Shown in pieces: positions 47,564-57,911 of a stretch of 64,000 nt of DNA (the stretch's first letter is position 1; every line of letters begins with the position of its first letter). Source of the DNA: Paralcaligenes ureilyticus. Lineage in GTDB: Bacteria; Pseudomonadota; Gammaproteobacteria; Burkholderiales; Burkholderiaceae_B. The stretch is from contig NZ_SMAJ01000010.1 in NCBI RefSeq assembly GCF_004346225.1, positions 62,001 through 126,000 on the forward strand, in the 5' to 3' direction. The notes under the pieces are model-generated. The model was given only the letters and a program-made list of their open reading frames with translations. It made no database searches and was not told the DNA's origin. Made by a program: the position numbers and the translations under genes.

Positions 47564-48817
47564 TTAGCCTAAAAAGGGAAAATCGGGTTCGGGTGATTTA
47601 CCGGAAATCAAATCAGCCAGGGCGCGGCCCGATCCTGCGCCCATCGTCCACCCGAGCGTGCCATGCCCGGTGTTCATGTACAAATTGGAAATTCGTGTCC
47701 TGCCAATGAGTGGTACGTTCGACGGAGTAGAGGGGCGCAGGCCGGACCAGAACCGAACAGTAGCAAAATCAAGCGCGTTTGGAAACAAATCCCGCGCCTG
47801 GGCCAACATATTATCGCAACGGATTGTATTGAGCGCACGTGAGTATCCCGAGAGCTCGGCCGTACCGGCCATACGTATTTGCTTACCAATACGGGTATAG
47901 ACCACTTTGTGCGCGCTATCGGTCAGGCTGACCGTCGGGGCGGCATCGGAGTCGACAATGTCGAAAGTGGCCGAATAACCCTTGGCCGGATACACATTGC
48001 AGGGTACGCCCAGGGGCGCGACCAACCGCAGGGTATCGCTACCCAACGCCGCCACATAGGCATCCGCCGTCAGAGTCTGGTACAGACCCTCGGGATCGAT
48101 CAGCTCCACGCCCTGAATGCGCCCGCCTTCAGTCAGCAAACGGCTGACCCGGGTAGAAAACCGGAACTCAGCGCCCGCGCGCCGGGCGCGCTCGGCCAGG
48201 GCCGTGGTAAACAAATAAACATCACCCGTTTCATCTTCGGCCGTATAGTCGCCGCCCACGATAAACGAGCGCGCCGGAATTAACGCGGGTTCGATCTGCA
48301 TGATCTCGTCGGTGCTGACAATGCGGCGATCGACGCCAAAATTGCGCATCAGGCCAGCCGCCTTTTGCGACGTTTCGAATTCGCCCGCATCCCGATAGAA
48401 AGTCAGTATGCCCCGCTCCAGATGGTTGTACTCGATGCCCAGATCGGCGCGCATGGCCTGCAACGTGCGCCGGCTATATTCAGCCAAACGCACCATCGCC
48501 TGTATATTCGGCGCCTGCCGCCCCGGCAGGCATTCGCGCAGAAAGGCCAGGCCCCAAAGCCACAGGCGCAAATCGAACCGGGGCCGAAAGGATAGCGGCG
48601 CATTCTTCTGAAAAAGCCATTTCAGCAATTGGAGAGGCGCTTGCGGATTAGCCCACGGCTCGGAATGCGACACCGAAATCTGGCAGCCATTGGCGCGGCT
48701 GGCTTCTTGCGCCGGGCCGCTCTGGCGATCGATAACCACCACCTCGTGCCCGGCCTGCAGCAACCACCATGCCGTGGCCGTCCCAATGATCCCACTACCC
48801 AGCACCGCAATTTTCAT
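47564..48817 (-). CDS. dadA: D-amino acid dehydrogenase (DadA-like)
   Basis: The 417-residue flavoprotein has the N-terminal FAD-binding VLGSGIIGTATAWWLLQAGH motif and the DAO-family C-terminal RFWSGLRPSTPSNVPLIGRT and MNTGHGTLGWTMGAGSGRAL. It oxidises D-amino acids to 2-oxo acids and passes electrons to the membrane chain. It lies between a 2Fe-2S reductase and a solute-binding protein on the same strand. An alternative is a related D-arginine or glycine-oxidase-like substrate range. Confidence 0.88.
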   Translation of the reverse strand: MKIAVLGSGIIGTATAWWLLQAGHEVVVIDRQSGPAQEASRANGCQISVSHSEPWANPQAPLQLLKWLFQKNAPLSFRPRFDLRLWLWGLAFLRECLPGRQAPNIQAMVRLAEYSRRTLQAMRADLGIEYNHLERGILTFYRDAGEFETSQKAAGLMRNFGVDRRIVSTDEIMQIEPALIPARSFIVGGDYTAEDETGDVYLFTTALAERARRAGAEFRFSTRVSRLLTEGGRIQGVELIDPEGLYQTLTADAYVAALGSDTLRLVAPLGVPCNVYPAKGYSATFDIVDSDAAPTVSLTDSAHKVVYTRIGKQIRMAGTAELSGYSRALNTIRCDNMLAQARDLFPNALDFATVRFWSGLRPSTPSNVPLIGRTRISNLYMNTGHGTLGWTMGAGSGRALADLISGKSPEPDFPFLG

Positions 48818-48854
48818 GGCAATGGCACTCCCTGGCTCGCACCTCGAAACACGT

Positions 48855-49889
48855 CTATTTCAGATCGGCTGCGGAGGTAAACGCATCGGCATAGAACTCG
48901 TCGGGCGGCAGGCCGCCTTGCCGGGTGAAATCGCGCCTGGCGCTATCGACCACAATGGGCGCCCCGCAGGCATACACCTGGTATCCGGAAAGGTCGGGAA
49001 TATCGTCGAGCACCGCCCGATGGACAAAACCGGTGCGCCCGCTCCATTGGTCTTCCTCGCTGGCCTCGGACACCACCGGCACGTACGAGAAATCGGCGAT
49101 GCTTCTGGACCACTGCAGCGCCTTTTCATGCATGTACAGATCCTGCGGACGCCGCCCCCCCCAGTACAGCACCGCCCGACGCCCCGCCGGGTGAGCCGCC
49201 ATGCGTTCGATAATGGCCTTGATGGGCGCAAAACCGGTTCCGCTGGCCAGAAATACAATCGGTTTGGAGGAATCTTCACGCAGGAAAAAGGAACCGAACG
49301 GCCCTTCGACACGCTGGATTTCGCGCACCTTCATCTGAGTGGCGCCCGCGCCAAACACATGATCGGTAAACGCTCCGCCCGGCATATGGCGTATGTGCAG
49401 CTCAACCTGATTATTTTCGGTGGGCGGGCAAGCCATGGAATAACTGCGGCGCCGGCCATCCTTGAGGATGAATTCAAGATACTGCCCGGCGTAGTACTTG
49501 AAGGGATCGGCGGCGGGCAACTGCAATTGCAGGATCATGACATCGGCGGCGGCCGGCTCCATCTGCATCACCCGCGACGGCATCTTGCGAATCTGGATAT
49601 CGCTCGCCATGCGGATCTCGCGCGCTTCAATCAGCATATCCGAGCCCGGTTGCGCCTGGCAGAACAAGGTATAGCCCGCGGCCAGATCTTCTGGCGACAG
49701 AAGTTGCGCCGGATGCGGACCCGCCTCGTAATCCCCTGACACCACACGGCCCTTGCAGGTAGAGCACGCCCCATTGTGGCAGCTGTAGGGCAGGATAATG
49801 CCGGCGGCCAGGGCCGCATCCAGCACAGTCTGGCCGGGTTCGACGGAAAACTCATGCCCGCTGGGCGTAACGGTAACCTTGAAACTCAT
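48855..49889 (-). CDS. 2Fe-2S ferredoxin-NAD(P)H reductase (CDP-6-deoxy-delta-3,4-glucoseen reductase-like)
   Basis: The 344-residue flavoprotein has an N-terminal plant-type ferredoxin domain with the cluster loop SCHNGACSTCKGRVVSG and later Cys in LFCQAQ. An FAD-binding domain (RSYSMACPP) and an NAD(P) domain (FLASGTGFAPIKAIIERM, ACGAPIVVDSARRDF) follow. It passes electrons from NAD(P)H through FAD to the 2Fe-2S cluster; the acceptor is unknown. It resembles RfbI/AscD-type reductases commonly annotated as CDP-6-deoxyglucoseen reductase in this group, though no deoxysugar genes are nearby. Confidence 0.85.
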   Translation of the reverse strand: MSFKVTVTPSGHEFSVEPGQTVLDAALAAGIILPYSCHNGACSTCKGRVVSGDYEAGPHPAQLLSPEDLAAGYTLFCQAQPGSDMLIEAREIRMASDIQIRKMPSRVMQMEPAAADVMILQLQLPAADPFKYYAGQYLEFILKDGRRRSYSMACPPTENNQVELHIRHMPGGAFTDHVFGAGATQMKVREIQRVEGPFGSFFLREDSSKPIVFLASGTGFAPIKAIIERMAAHPAGRRAVLYWGGRRPQDLYMHEKALQWSRSIADFSYVPVVSEASEEDQWSGRTGFVHRAVLDDIPDLSGYQVYACGAPIVVDSARRDFTRQGGLPPDEFYADAFTSAADLK

Positions 49890-49949
49890 ATCAACTCTAA
49901 ACGTATGGGTGATGAATGAACAGACGCATTTTATGTCCCGTCAAAGGGT

Positions 49950-52283
49950 CTATGAAGTTGCGTCCTCGCCGGCCCTGACGGCCGCAAGCACCGGCTGCTT
50001 GACCTTGACCGACAAGAGTTTACCTTTACGCGCGCGTTTTCCCAGGTACTGAGCCAATTCAGGGCCTTCCAGCACAACCCGGGTCTCTTTATTGCGGTAC
50101 AGGCCGCTGGCCGCCAGCCCCGCCGGCCCTATCGCCGCCCATTGCGCCACCTTGTCGGCGCCATCGAGCCCCATCAGTATCGTGCCGCGCCCGCCGCCCG
50201 AGAGCGTCCTCACCTCGGACAAGGCCAGCACCAGCATCCGGCCTTTACCGCTCAACATCGCCAAACAATCATCGCCATCCTGCAAGGCAATGGGAGCAAG
50301 CAATGTGTCGCCCTCGGCCAGCGTCATGAACTGCTTGCCTGCGCGCTGGCGGGTAAGCATGTCTTTGAGGCTTGTGATAAAGCCATAGCCCGACCTGCTG
50401 CCCAGGACATAACGGCCATCGTCGGCACCCGCCACCATGTGCACGATGCGCGTGCCCGGCGCCACGTCCACCAAGGCCGTAATCGGCTGGCCATCGCCGC
50501 GCGCCGAAGGCAGGCCCGACACGGGCACCGTATACATCCTGCCTTCAGTGGACATCGCAACCAGGTTGTCGACGCTGCGGCATTCCAGCACATTGGAGGG
50601 GCCGTCGCCCGCCTTGAAACCGAATTGGCCGGCATCATGACCATGGCCGGCCCGCACCCGCAACCACCCTTTTTGCGACACGATGACCGTAACAGGCTCA
50701 TCGACTACCCGGGTTTCCAGCACGGCGCGCTGCGCGACTTCAATGAGCGTGCGCCGCTCATCGCCATACAGCTTGGCATCGGCCTCGATTTCCCGCGTGA
50801 TCAGGCGTTTGAGCGCGGCCGGGCTGTCCAGCAGCTCCTGCAACCCCGCCTGCTCGTCCTTTTTTTCGGCCAGCTCTTTCTCTATCTTGAACCCTTCCAG
50901 GCGTGCCAACTGGCGCAAGCGCATCTCCAGTATGTCTTCAGCCTGGCGTTCGGACAGATCAAAGCGTTGCATCAAGGCCGGCCGCGGCTCGTCGGCTTCG
51001 CGTATGGTCTGGATCACTTCTTCGACATTCAGATACACCACCATGCGGCCTTCCAGCACATGGATGCGGTCGGTGGCGCGGTCGAGCCGATGCTGCGTGC
51101 GCCGCGTAACCGTTTGCGTGCGAAACCCCAGCCATTCGGTCAATACCTGGCGCAGGCCGCGCTGTCCGGGCCGCCCATCGGTGCCGATGCACACCAGATT
51201 CATCGACACGCTGCCTTCCATGCTGGTCTGCGCCAGCAAAGTATTGACGAATTCATCGCGATCGATGCGGCTGGTTTTAGGTTCAAACACCAGCCGCACG
51301 GCCGCCTGCTTGCCCGACTCGTCGCGCACCGTGTCGAGCAGGCCCAGGATAAGCGCCCGGGTTTGCTGCTGTTCGGCGCTCAGGCTCTTTTTGCCGGCGC
51401 GAACTTTCGGGTTGGTCAGGTCTTCGATTTCTTCCAGTATTTTTTGCGAAGACGCGCCCGGCGGCAATTCATGCACCACCAACTGCCATTGGCCTCGAGC
51501 CAGCTCTTCGAACTGCCAGCACGCGCGAGCCTTGATCGAGCCCTTGCCATGCTGATAAATCTGGGCGATATCGGCCGGCGTGGAAATGATCTGACCGCCT
51601 CCGGCGAAGTCCGGCCCCGGCACCAGCGCCAACAGATCCTCATCGGACAGCTTGGGGTTTTTGAGCAGCGCCACGCTGGCCTGCGCGATCTCGCGCAGGT
51701 TGTGCGAGGGAATTTCGGTGGCCATGCCCACGGCAATGCCCGACGCGCCGTTGAGCAGCATGACCGGCAAACGCGCCGGCAGCATAACGGGCTCGGTCTG
51801 GCTGCCGTCATAGTTGGGTGTGAAATCAACCGTGCCCTCGTTCAGTTCATCGAGAAGCACCCGGGAAAAAGGCGTCAAACGCGCCTCGGTATAACGCATG
51901 GCCGCCGCGTTATCGCCATCGCGCGAACCGAAATTGCCCTGGCCGTCCACCAATGGATAACGCAAGGTAAAGCTCTGGGCCATGCGCACCATGGCGTCGT
52001 AAGCCGCCTGATCGCTATGCGGATGGTATTTGCCCAACACATCGCCCACCACGCGGGCCGACTTGACCGGTTTGGCATTGGCCACCAGGCCCATGGCCTG
52101 CATGGCGAACAAAATCCGGCGCTGTACGGGCTTTTGCCCATCGGCCACCTCGGGCAAGGCGCGCCCGCGCACTACCGAAATGGCGTAATCCAAATAGGCC
52201 TGCTCTGCATACGTGGCCAATAAAATCTGCTCGTCGTCGTGAGGGGCCGCGTCAAACAGACCTGCTTGCGTACTATCATCCAT
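49950..52283 (-). CDS. parC: DNA topoisomerase IV subunit A
   Basis: The 777-residue protein has the breakage-reunion domain ([37 protein letters not shown]), with catalytic Tyr in [13 protein letters not shown] (about residue 130), the tower and coiled-coil ([20 protein letters not shown]) and a C-terminal beta-pinwheel ([20 protein letters not shown]). It decatenates daughter chromosomes with ParE. It follows parE by 44 nt. Confidence 0.96.
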   Translation of the reverse strand: MDDSTQAGLFDAAPHDDEQILLATYAEQAYLDYAISVVRGRALPEVADGQKPVQRRILFAMQAMGLVANAKPVKSARVVGDVLGKYHPHSDQAAYDAMVRMAQSFTLRYPLVDGQGNFGSRDGDNAAAMRYTEARLTPFSRVLLDELNEGTVDFTPNYDGSQTEPVMLPARLPVMLLNGASGIAVGMATEIPSHNLREIAQASVALLKNPKLSDEDLLALVPGPDFAGGGQIISTPADIAQIYQHGKGSIKARACWQFEELARGQWQLVVHELPPGASSQKILEEIEDLTNPKVRAGKKSLSAEQQQTRALILGLLDTVRDESGKQAAVRLVFEPKTSRIDRDEFVNTLLAQTSMEGSVSMNLVCIGTDGRPGQRGLRQVLTEWLGFRTQTVTRRTQHRLDRATDRIHVLEGRMVVYLNVEEVIQTIREADEPRPALMQRFDLSERQAEDILEMRLRQLARLEGFKIEKELAEKKDEQAGLQELLDSPAALKRLITREIEADAKLYGDERRTLIEVAQRAVLETRVVDEPVTVIVSQKGWLRVRAGHGHDAGQFGFKAGDGPSNVLECRSVDNLVAMSTEGRMYTVPVSGLPSARGDGQPITALVDVAPGTRIVHMVAGADDGRYVLGSRSGYGFITSLKDMLTRQRAGKQFMTLAEGDTLLAPIALQDGDDCLAMLSGKGRMLVLALSEVRTLSGGGRGTILMGLDGADKVAQWAAIGPAGLAASGLYRNKETRVVLEGPELAQYLGKRARKGKLLSVKVKQPVLAAVRAGEDATS

Positions 52284-52327
52284 CTATCGATCTCTTTATT
52301 TCTTTAACGTAACGATTGCCGACGCCT

Positions 52328-54289
52328 TCAGACATCGAGCTCGGCCAGATTGCCTTTCTCTTCGAGCCAGGTGCGCCGCTGCGCCGATTCGCCCTTGCCC
52401 ATCAACATATCGAACATCCGGGTGGTGGCTTCGATTCCCAGCTCGCCGCAAACGACCGGCATCAAACGCCGGGTATCCGGGTTCATGGTCGTATCCCACA
52501 GCTGTTCGGCGCTCATTTCACCCAGGCCTTTGAAGCGGCTCACGCTCCAGGCCTGTTCTTTTACGCCTTCCTTGCGCAGCTTGTCCTGCACCGCGGCAAG
52601 CTCGCCCTGATCCAGGCAATAGATTTTGCGCGCCGGCCGCTTGCCCAGCGCCGGCACATCCAGGCGAAACAGGGGAGGCCGCGCCACATAGACATGGCCG
52701 GCCTCGACGAGCCTGGGGAAATGCCGGAAAAACAAGGTCAGCAGCAGCACCTGTATGTGCGAGCCATCGACATCGGCATCGGACAGGATGCAAATCCGCC
52801 CATAGCGCAGGCTGGACAAATCGGGCTTATCGTGCGGGCCGTGCGGGTCAACGCCAATGGCAACGGCGATATCGTGTATTTCGTTATTCGCAAACAGGCG
52901 ATCGCGCTCCACCTCCCAGGAATTAAGCACTTTGCCGCGCAAAGGCAACACCGCCTGAAATTCCTTGTCGCGCCCCATTTTGGCCGACCCGCCGGCCGAG
53001 TCGCCTTCCACCAGGAAGACCTCGGTGCGGCTGCTGTCGCTGGACTCGCAATCGGTAAGCTTGCCGGGCAGCACCGCCACCCCCGAGCCCTTGCGCTTTT
53101 CCACCTTCTGCGCTGAACGCGCGCGCGCCTGCGCCTGGCGGATGGCGCTATCGGCCAGTTTTTTGCCCGCTTCAACATTGGCGCTCAACCACAGGTCGAG
53201 CGCATTTTTCACAAATCCGCCCACCAGGCGAACCGCATCGCGGCTATTCAGGCGCTCTTTGATCTGCCCCTGGAACTGCGGGTCCAGCACCTTGGCCGAC
53301 AAGATAAAGCTGGCGCGGGCAAACACATCCTCAGGCAAAAGCTTGATCCCCTTGGGGATCAGGCTATGGAGTTCGGCAAATGTTTTCACCGCGCTAAACA
53401 GCCCCTCGCGCAGACCCGACTCATGGGTGCCCCCGGCGGTCGTGGAAATCAGATTCACGTAAGATTCACGCACCAGCGGGCCATCCACCGTCCAAACCAC
53501 GACCCACTGCGCGCCCTCGCCCGGAGCAAAGGCCTCATGATCGTCCTCGGCGTACTGCCGGCCCTCGAATGCAGGCACCAGCGCCTGTGTGCCGTCGAGC
53601 TCCTCGGCCAGGTAGCCGCGCAGGCCGTCCTGGTATTGCCAATGGCGCGTTTCGCCCGTCTTTTCTATGGTGAGCGACACCTTCAGACCGCTGAGCAGCA
53701 CCGCCTTGCTGCGCAGGCCGTGAACCAATTCGGCCAGAGGGATAACCGGGCTGTCAAAATACCGGGGGTCGGGCCATACACGCACGCGTGTCCCGGTTTT
53801 CTTGCGGCTGACGGGCTCCAGCTTGCGCAAAGGGACCTTAACGTCGCCATCGGCAAATACCATTTGATGCGTCTGGCCGCCACGCCAAACGCAGACCTCA
53901 AGCCGCGAGGACAAGGCATTGGTGACCGAAACGCCCACGCCGTGCAAACCGCCTGAAAACGCATAGGCGCCGTCGCCCTTCTTGTCGAATTTGCCGCCGG
54001 CGTGCAATTGCGTAAACACGATTTCCACCACCGGCGCATGCTCTTCGGGATGCAAACCCACGGGAATGCCGCGACCGTCGTCTTCAACCGAAATGCTCGA
54101 GTCGGAGTGGAGCACCACCTGGATATGCTGGCAAAACCCCGCGAGCGCCTCATCGGCCGCGTTATCGATCACCTCCTGCACAATATGCATGGGGCTTTCT
54201 GTGCGGGTGTACATGCCGGGGCGCTGACGCACAGGCTCCAGCCCCTTCAGGACCCGAATGGATGCTTCGTCGTAGAGTGGTGTAGCCAT
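52328..54289 (-). CDS. parE: DNA topoisomerase IV subunit B
   Basis: The 653-residue protein has the GHKL ATPase domain (EVIDNAADEALAG, VEDDGRGIPVG, GGLHGVGVSVTNALS), transducer and Toprim domain (EVFLVEGDSAGGSAKMGRDK, ILSDADVDGSHIQVLLLTLF), and the C-terminal KGLGEMSAEQLWDTTMNPDT. It provides ATP hydrolysis and metal binding for strand passage with ParC. The operon's promoter lies in the REP-filled gap upstream. Confidence 0.96.
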   Translation of the reverse strand: MATPLYDEASIRVLKGLEPVRQRPGMYTRTESPMHIVQEVIDNAADEALAGFCQHIQVVLHSDSSISVEDDGRGIPVGLHPEEHAPVVEIVFTQLHAGGKFDKKGDGAYAFSGGLHGVGVSVTNALSSRLEVCVWRGGQTHQMVFADGDVKVPLRKLEPVSRKKTGTRVRVWPDPRYFDSPVIPLAELVHGLRSKAVLLSGLKVSLTIEKTGETRHWQYQDGLRGYLAEELDGTQALVPAFEGRQYAEDDHEAFAPGEGAQWVVVWTVDGPLVRESYVNLISTTAGGTHESGLREGLFSAVKTFAELHSLIPKGIKLLPEDVFARASFILSAKVLDPQFQGQIKERLNSRDAVRLVGGFVKNALDLWLSANVEAGKKLADSAIRQAQARARSAQKVEKRKGSGVAVLPGKLTDCESSDSSRTEVFLVEGDSAGGSAKMGRDKEFQAVLPLRGKVLNSWEVERDRLFANNEIHDIAVAIGVDPHGPHDKPDLSSLRYGRICILSDADVDGSHIQVLLLTLFFRHFPRLVEAGHVYVARPPLFRLDVPALGKRPARKIYCLDQGELAAVQDKLRKEGVKEQAWSVSRFKGLGEMSAEQLWDTTMNPDTRRLMPVVCGELGIEATTRMFDMLMGKGESAQRRTWLEEKGNLAELDV

Positions 54290-54405
54290 TTATCGTTAAA
54301 CTTTTGGGTGAACAAAAAACGTTATTTTACGGACGAACTGAAAATTGCCGCTTGAAGGGTGGCCACAAGGGTCGCCACTGCGACGCGGCGGGCAGGCAAT
54401 ATCGG

Positions 54406-54548
54406 TGGCAGCCACAAGGGCTGCCGCTACATGATTCACGGATATGTTTATAGGGATATCATCTTGATTGCCAACGATTTTGGCAGTCACAAAGGTCGCC
54501 CCCACAAAACATGCCCGTCGCTTGTAGTGGCACCCCTTGTGGGTGCCA
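54406..54548. repeat. REP palindromes between parE and trxA
   Basis: Complete copies at 54406-54430 (minus) and 54524-54548 (plus) have GTAG feet and matched arms. Two decayed copies nearby keep the ACAAGGGTCGCC-type core, suggesting older insertions. Confidence 0.75.
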
Positions 54549-54675
54549 TCCCCCCACAACACATCCCGCCATCCCTCCACAACATCCCCCCACCATCTCC
54601 GAGCACAGTAGCCTCGACAGTGGTATGCTTGTAGGCATTCGGCAACAAGACTATGCACTACAAGACTAGAATTCA

Positions 54676-54705
54676 TTGTGCTGTTGCCCCCTATTCCCGT
54701 ATAGT
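54676..54705 (+). promoter_or_regulatory. Candidate trxA promoter
   Basis: TTGTGC (54676-54681) and TATAGT (54700-54705) are 18 bp apart, 36 nt before the trxA ATG. The -10 box matches consensus at five of six bases; the -35 box is weak. Confidence 0.35.
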
Positions 54706-54740
54706 TTTCAAATATCCCCTCACTTTCTTCTCTTCTTATC

Positions 54741-55067
54741 ATGAGCGAATCCATCAAACACGTAAGCGACGCCAGCTTTGAGGCGGATGTGCTTAAATCC
54801 GACCTGCCCGTGCTGGTTGACTACTGGGCCGCATGGTGCGGCCCTTGCAAGGCGATTGCGCCCTTGCTCGAAACCGCCGCCCAGGAATACCAGGGGCGCG
54901 TTACCGTTGCCAAAGTCGATGTCGACGCCAATCCCGAGACATCCGCCAAATTCGGCATCCGGGGCATCCCCACTCTCATGGTGTTCAAAAACGGCAAGGC
55001 CACCGCGACCAAAGTCGGCGCGCTGTCCAAATCGCAGCTCAACGCCTTTCTCGACGAATCCCTGTAA
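54741..55067 (+). CDS. trxA: Thioredoxin
   Basis: The 108-residue protein has the WCGPCK active site in [20 protein letters not shown] (Cys about residues 33 and 36) and the cis-Pro loop [16 protein letters not shown]. It reduces disulfides in cytoplasmic proteins. It is immediately upstream of rho, as in E. coli and Bordetella. Confidence 0.97.
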   Translation: MSESIKHVSDASFEADVLKSDLPVLVDYWAAWCGPCKAIAPLLETAAQEYQGRVTVAKVDVDANPETSAKFGIRGIPTLMVFKNGKATATKVGALSKSQLNAFLDESL

Positions 55068-55082
55068 AATAGTGTTTCTCGC

Positions 55083-55103
55083 GCGAGCCTATTCTAGGCT
55101 CGC
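55083..55103 (+). terminator. Perfect hairpin between trxA and rho
   Basis: GCGAGCCTA-TTC-TAGGCTCGC is a 9-bp perfect stem with a 3-nt loop, 15 nt after the trxA stop and 32 nt before rho. No T tract follows, so it may act as an RNA-stability or attenuation element rather than a terminator. Confidence 0.5.
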
Positions 55104-55135
55104 CATCTGCTTTCAAATACCCCCTTTCCTCACTC

Positions 55136-56392
55136 ATGCATCTCACAGAACTAAAAGTGCAGCACGTTTCGCAGCTGCTAGAACTGGCCGCCGGCCTGGA
55201 TATCGAGAACGCCAGCCGCCTGCGCAAACAAGAACTCATGTTCGCCATCATGAAGCGCCGCGCCAAGCAAGGCGAACAAATATTCGGCGATGGCGTCCTT
55301 GAAGTACTGCCCGACGGCTTTGGCTTTTTACGCTCGCCCGAAACCTCTTATCTGGCCAGCACCGACGATATCTATATCTCGCCGTCGCAAATTCGCCGCT
55401 TCAATCTGCACACGGGCGACTCCATCGAAGGCGAAGTCCGCACCCCCAAAGACGGCGAACGCTACTTTGCACTGGTCAAGGTCGACAAGGTCAACGGCAT
55501 GCAGCCCGAGGCCATCAAGCACCGCATCATGTTTGAAAACCTCACGCCGCTGCATCCGAACCAGCCCATGGTTCTGGAACGCGACATGAAAGGCGAAGAA
55601 AACGTCACCGGACGCATTCTCGATATTTTCGCGCCCATAGGCAAAGGCCAGCGGGCGCTTATCGTATCGAGCCCCAAGTCGGGCAAAACCGTTATCACCC
55701 AGCATATTGCGCACGCTATTGCGGCCAATTATCCCGACGCGGTGCTGATCGTGCTGCTGGTCGACGAACGCCCCGAAGAAGTCACTGAAATGCAGCGCAC
55801 GGTGCGCGGCGAAGTCGTGGCATCCACCTTCGACGAGCCCGCCACGCGTCACGTGCAGGTCGCCGAAATGGTCATCGAAAAGGCCAAGCGTCTGGTCGAG
55901 TTGAAAAAAGACGTGGTCATTGTGCTCGACTCCATCACCCGGCTGGCGCGTGCCTACAACACCGTCGTGCCCGCCTCGGGCAAAGTGCTCACGGGCGGCG
56001 TGGACGCCAATGCCTTGCAGCGCCCCAAACGCTTTTTCGGCGCGGCGCGCAATATCGAAGAGGGTGGCTCGCTGACCATCATCGGTACGGCTCTGGTCGA
56101 AACCGGCAGTCGCATGGACGAAGTCATCTACGAAGAATTCAAAGGCACCGGCAACTCCGAGCTGCATCTGGAGCGCCGCCTGGCCGAGAAACGCGTCTAC
56201 CCCGCCATCAATTTGAATAAATCGGGCACGCGCCGCGAAGAATTGCTGATCAAGCCCGAGCTTCTGCAAAAAATCTGGGTGCTGCGCAAGTTCATCCACG
56301 ATATGGACGAAGTCGAAGCGATGGAATTCATTCTGGATAAAATCCGCGCCACCAAAAACAATGCCGAATTTTTCGACATGATGAAAAAATAG
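55136..56392 (+). CDS. rho: Transcription termination factor Rho
   Basis: The 418-residue hexameric helicase has an N-terminal helical domain ([20 protein letters not shown]), the RNA-binding cold-shock-like domain ([36 protein letters not shown]), Walker [10 protein letters not shown] (about residue 180), Walker [17 protein letters not shown], and the Q- and R-loops in [20 protein letters not shown]. It ends transcription at C-rich rut sites. It is the length of E. coli Rho. Confidence 0.98.
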   Translation: MHLTELKVQHVSQLLELAAGLDIENASRLRKQELMFAIMKRRAKQGEQIFGDGVLEVLPDGFGFLRSPETSYLASTDDIYISPSQIRRFNLHTGDSIEGEVRTPKDGERYFALVKVDKVNGMQPEAIKHRIMFENLTPLHPNQPMVLERDMKGEENVTGRILDIFAPIGKGQRALIVSSPKSGKTVITQHIAHAIAANYPDAVLIVLLVDERPEEVTEMQRTVRGEVVASTFDEPATRHVQVAEMVIEKAKRLVELKKDVVIVLDSITRLARAYNTVVPASGKVLTGGVDANALQRPKRFFGAARNIEEGGSLTIIGTALVETGSRMDEVIYEEFKGTGNSELHLERRLAEKRVYPAINLNKSGTRREELLIKPELLQKIWVLRKFIHDMDEVEAMEFILDKIRATKNNAEFFDMMKK

Positions 56393-56554
56393 CCGTGCGC
56401 AAGCGTGGGCTATTCTCGTTCCAGGGAGACTTGCCTGCGAAGCGCATAGCGAATTCGCGTCTATCACTTCATGCCAAGGTAACAACCGGCAAACGCTCTT
56501 CCAATTCAGCCGGGCAGGTTGCACCTCGGCACGCATTCTGTGGAACTCTGTCGG

Positions 56555-57895
56555 ATGAATCTACCTACGCTGAATCAATTTCTGGATCAAATTAAGGCGC
56601 GCGACCCCTATCAGCCCGAATTCATGCAGGCTGTAAAAGAAGTAATGAACAGCCTGTGGCCTTTCATCGAACAGAATCCCCGTTACGCCCAGCAAGGTCT
56701 GCTATACCGCCTAGTTGAACCCGAGCGCGTGATCCAATTTCGCATCTCGTGGGTCGACGACCACGGCCGGGTGCAAATCAACCGAGGCTTTCGCATCCAG
56801 CACAGTTCGGCCATCGGCCCATTCAAGGGTGGAATGCGTTTTCATCCGTCGGTGAACCTGTCCATACTCAAATTTCTGGCCTTCGAACAGACCTTCAAAA
56901 ATGCCCTTACCACCCTACCCATGGGCGGCGGTAAAGGGGGCTCCGATTTCGACCCCAAGGGCAAATCCGACGGCGAAGTCATGCGTTTTTGCCAGGCGCT
57001 CATTATTGAACTCCACCGCCATCTGGGCCCCGACACCGATGTCCCGGCGGGCGATATCGGTGTGGGCGGCCGCGAAATCGGCTTCATGGCCGGGATGATG
57101 AAAAAGCTGTCGAATTCCGCCGCCTGCGTATTTACCGGCAAGGGAATCACCTTAGGCGGCAGCTTGATCCGCCCTGAAGCGACCGGCTATGGCACCGTCT
57201 ATTTCGCCGAAGAAATGCTCAAGCGCACCCGCCAATCGATCGCCGGCCTGAGCGTGTCGGTATCGGGCTCAGGCAATGTCGCCCAGTACGCCATCGAAAA
57301 ATGCATGCAACTAGGTGCCAAAGTCGTTACCGTGTCGGACTCGCACGGAGTCGTCGTCGACCCGGCCGGTTTTAACGCCGAAAAACTGGCGGCCTTGATT
57401 GAACTCAAGAACGAAAAACGCGGACGTGTGGAAACCTACGCCAAGCTGTTCAAGCTAAGGTACGAAGCCGGCAAACGTCCCTGGCATGTGCCGGTTGACG
57501 TGGCCCTGCCCTGCGCCACACAAAACGAGCTGGAGCTAGAAGACGCCCGCATGCTTATCAAGAACGGCGTGCGCTGCGTCGCCGAGGGCGCCAACATGCC
57601 TGCCAACCTGGAAGCCGCCGCGGCATTCATCGACGCCAAGATCTTGTATGCGCCCGGTAAAGCCAGCAACGCGGGCGGCGTTGCCGTGTCGGGTCTGGAG
57701 ATGGCCCAGAATGCGCAACGCCTGCACTGGACGCGCGAAGAAGTCGACAGCAAACTGCACGCCATCATGCGTCATATCCACGAAAACTGCGTCGACCATG
57801 GCGCCCACGGCGACTACGTGAACTATTTGCACGGCGCAAACATAGCCGGCTTCGCCAAAGTGGCCGACGCCATGCTGCACCAAGGCATATACTGA
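56555..57895 (+). CDS. gdhA: NADP-type glutamate dehydrogenase
   Basis: The 446-residue enzyme, the size of E. coli GdhA, has PFKGGMRFHPSVNLSILKFL, the GGGKGGSDFDPKGKSDGEVM active-site region with catalytic lysines, PAGDIGVGGREIGFM, and the cofactor-binding SVSGSGNVAQYAIEK. It makes glutamate from 2-oxoglutarate and ammonia. Preference for NADP is inferred from family similarity. The ATG at 56555 is preferred over TTG at 56519. It is convergent with the large YhdP-like gene, with 16 nt between stops. Confidence 0.95.
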   Translation: MNLPTLNQFLDQIKARDPYQPEFMQAVKEVMNSLWPFIEQNPRYAQQGLLYRLVEPERVIQFRISWVDDHGRVQINRGFRIQHSSAIGPFKGGMRFHPSVNLSILKFLAFEQTFKNALTTLPMGGGKGGSDFDPKGKSDGEVMRFCQALIIELHRHLGPDTDVPAGDIGVGGREIGFMAGMMKKLSNSAACVFTGKGITLGGSLIRPEATGYGTVYFAEEMLKRTRQSIAGLSVSVSGSGNVAQYAIEKCMQLGAKVVTVSDSHGVVVDPAGFNAEKLAALIELKNEKRGRVETYAKLFKLRYEAGKRPWHVPVDVALPCATQNELELEDARMLIKNGVRCVAEGANMPANLEAAAAFIDAKILYAPGKASNAGGVAVSGLEMAQNAQRLHWTREEVDSKLHAIMRHIHENCVDHGAHGDYVNYLHGANIAGFAKVADAMLHQGIY

Positions 57896-57911
57896 CTCAT
57901 CCACGCCAAAA

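Larger units (their letters stand above)
54290..54740. other. Divergent parE/trxA gap with REP remnants
   Basis: This 451-nt gap carries promoters of both parE and trxA plus repeats: decayed copies near 54358-54380 and 54481-54500, full copies at 54406-54430 (minus, GGCAGCC stem) and 54524-54548 (plus, GGCACCC stem). A C-rich run (CCCCACAACAC-like, 54550-54600) follows. No gene is seen. Confidence 0.7.

Noticed and set aside
50142-52223. 693-codon open frame antisense to parC
   Set aside because: Shadow frame; it has no conserved motif, while parC on the other strand is full length.
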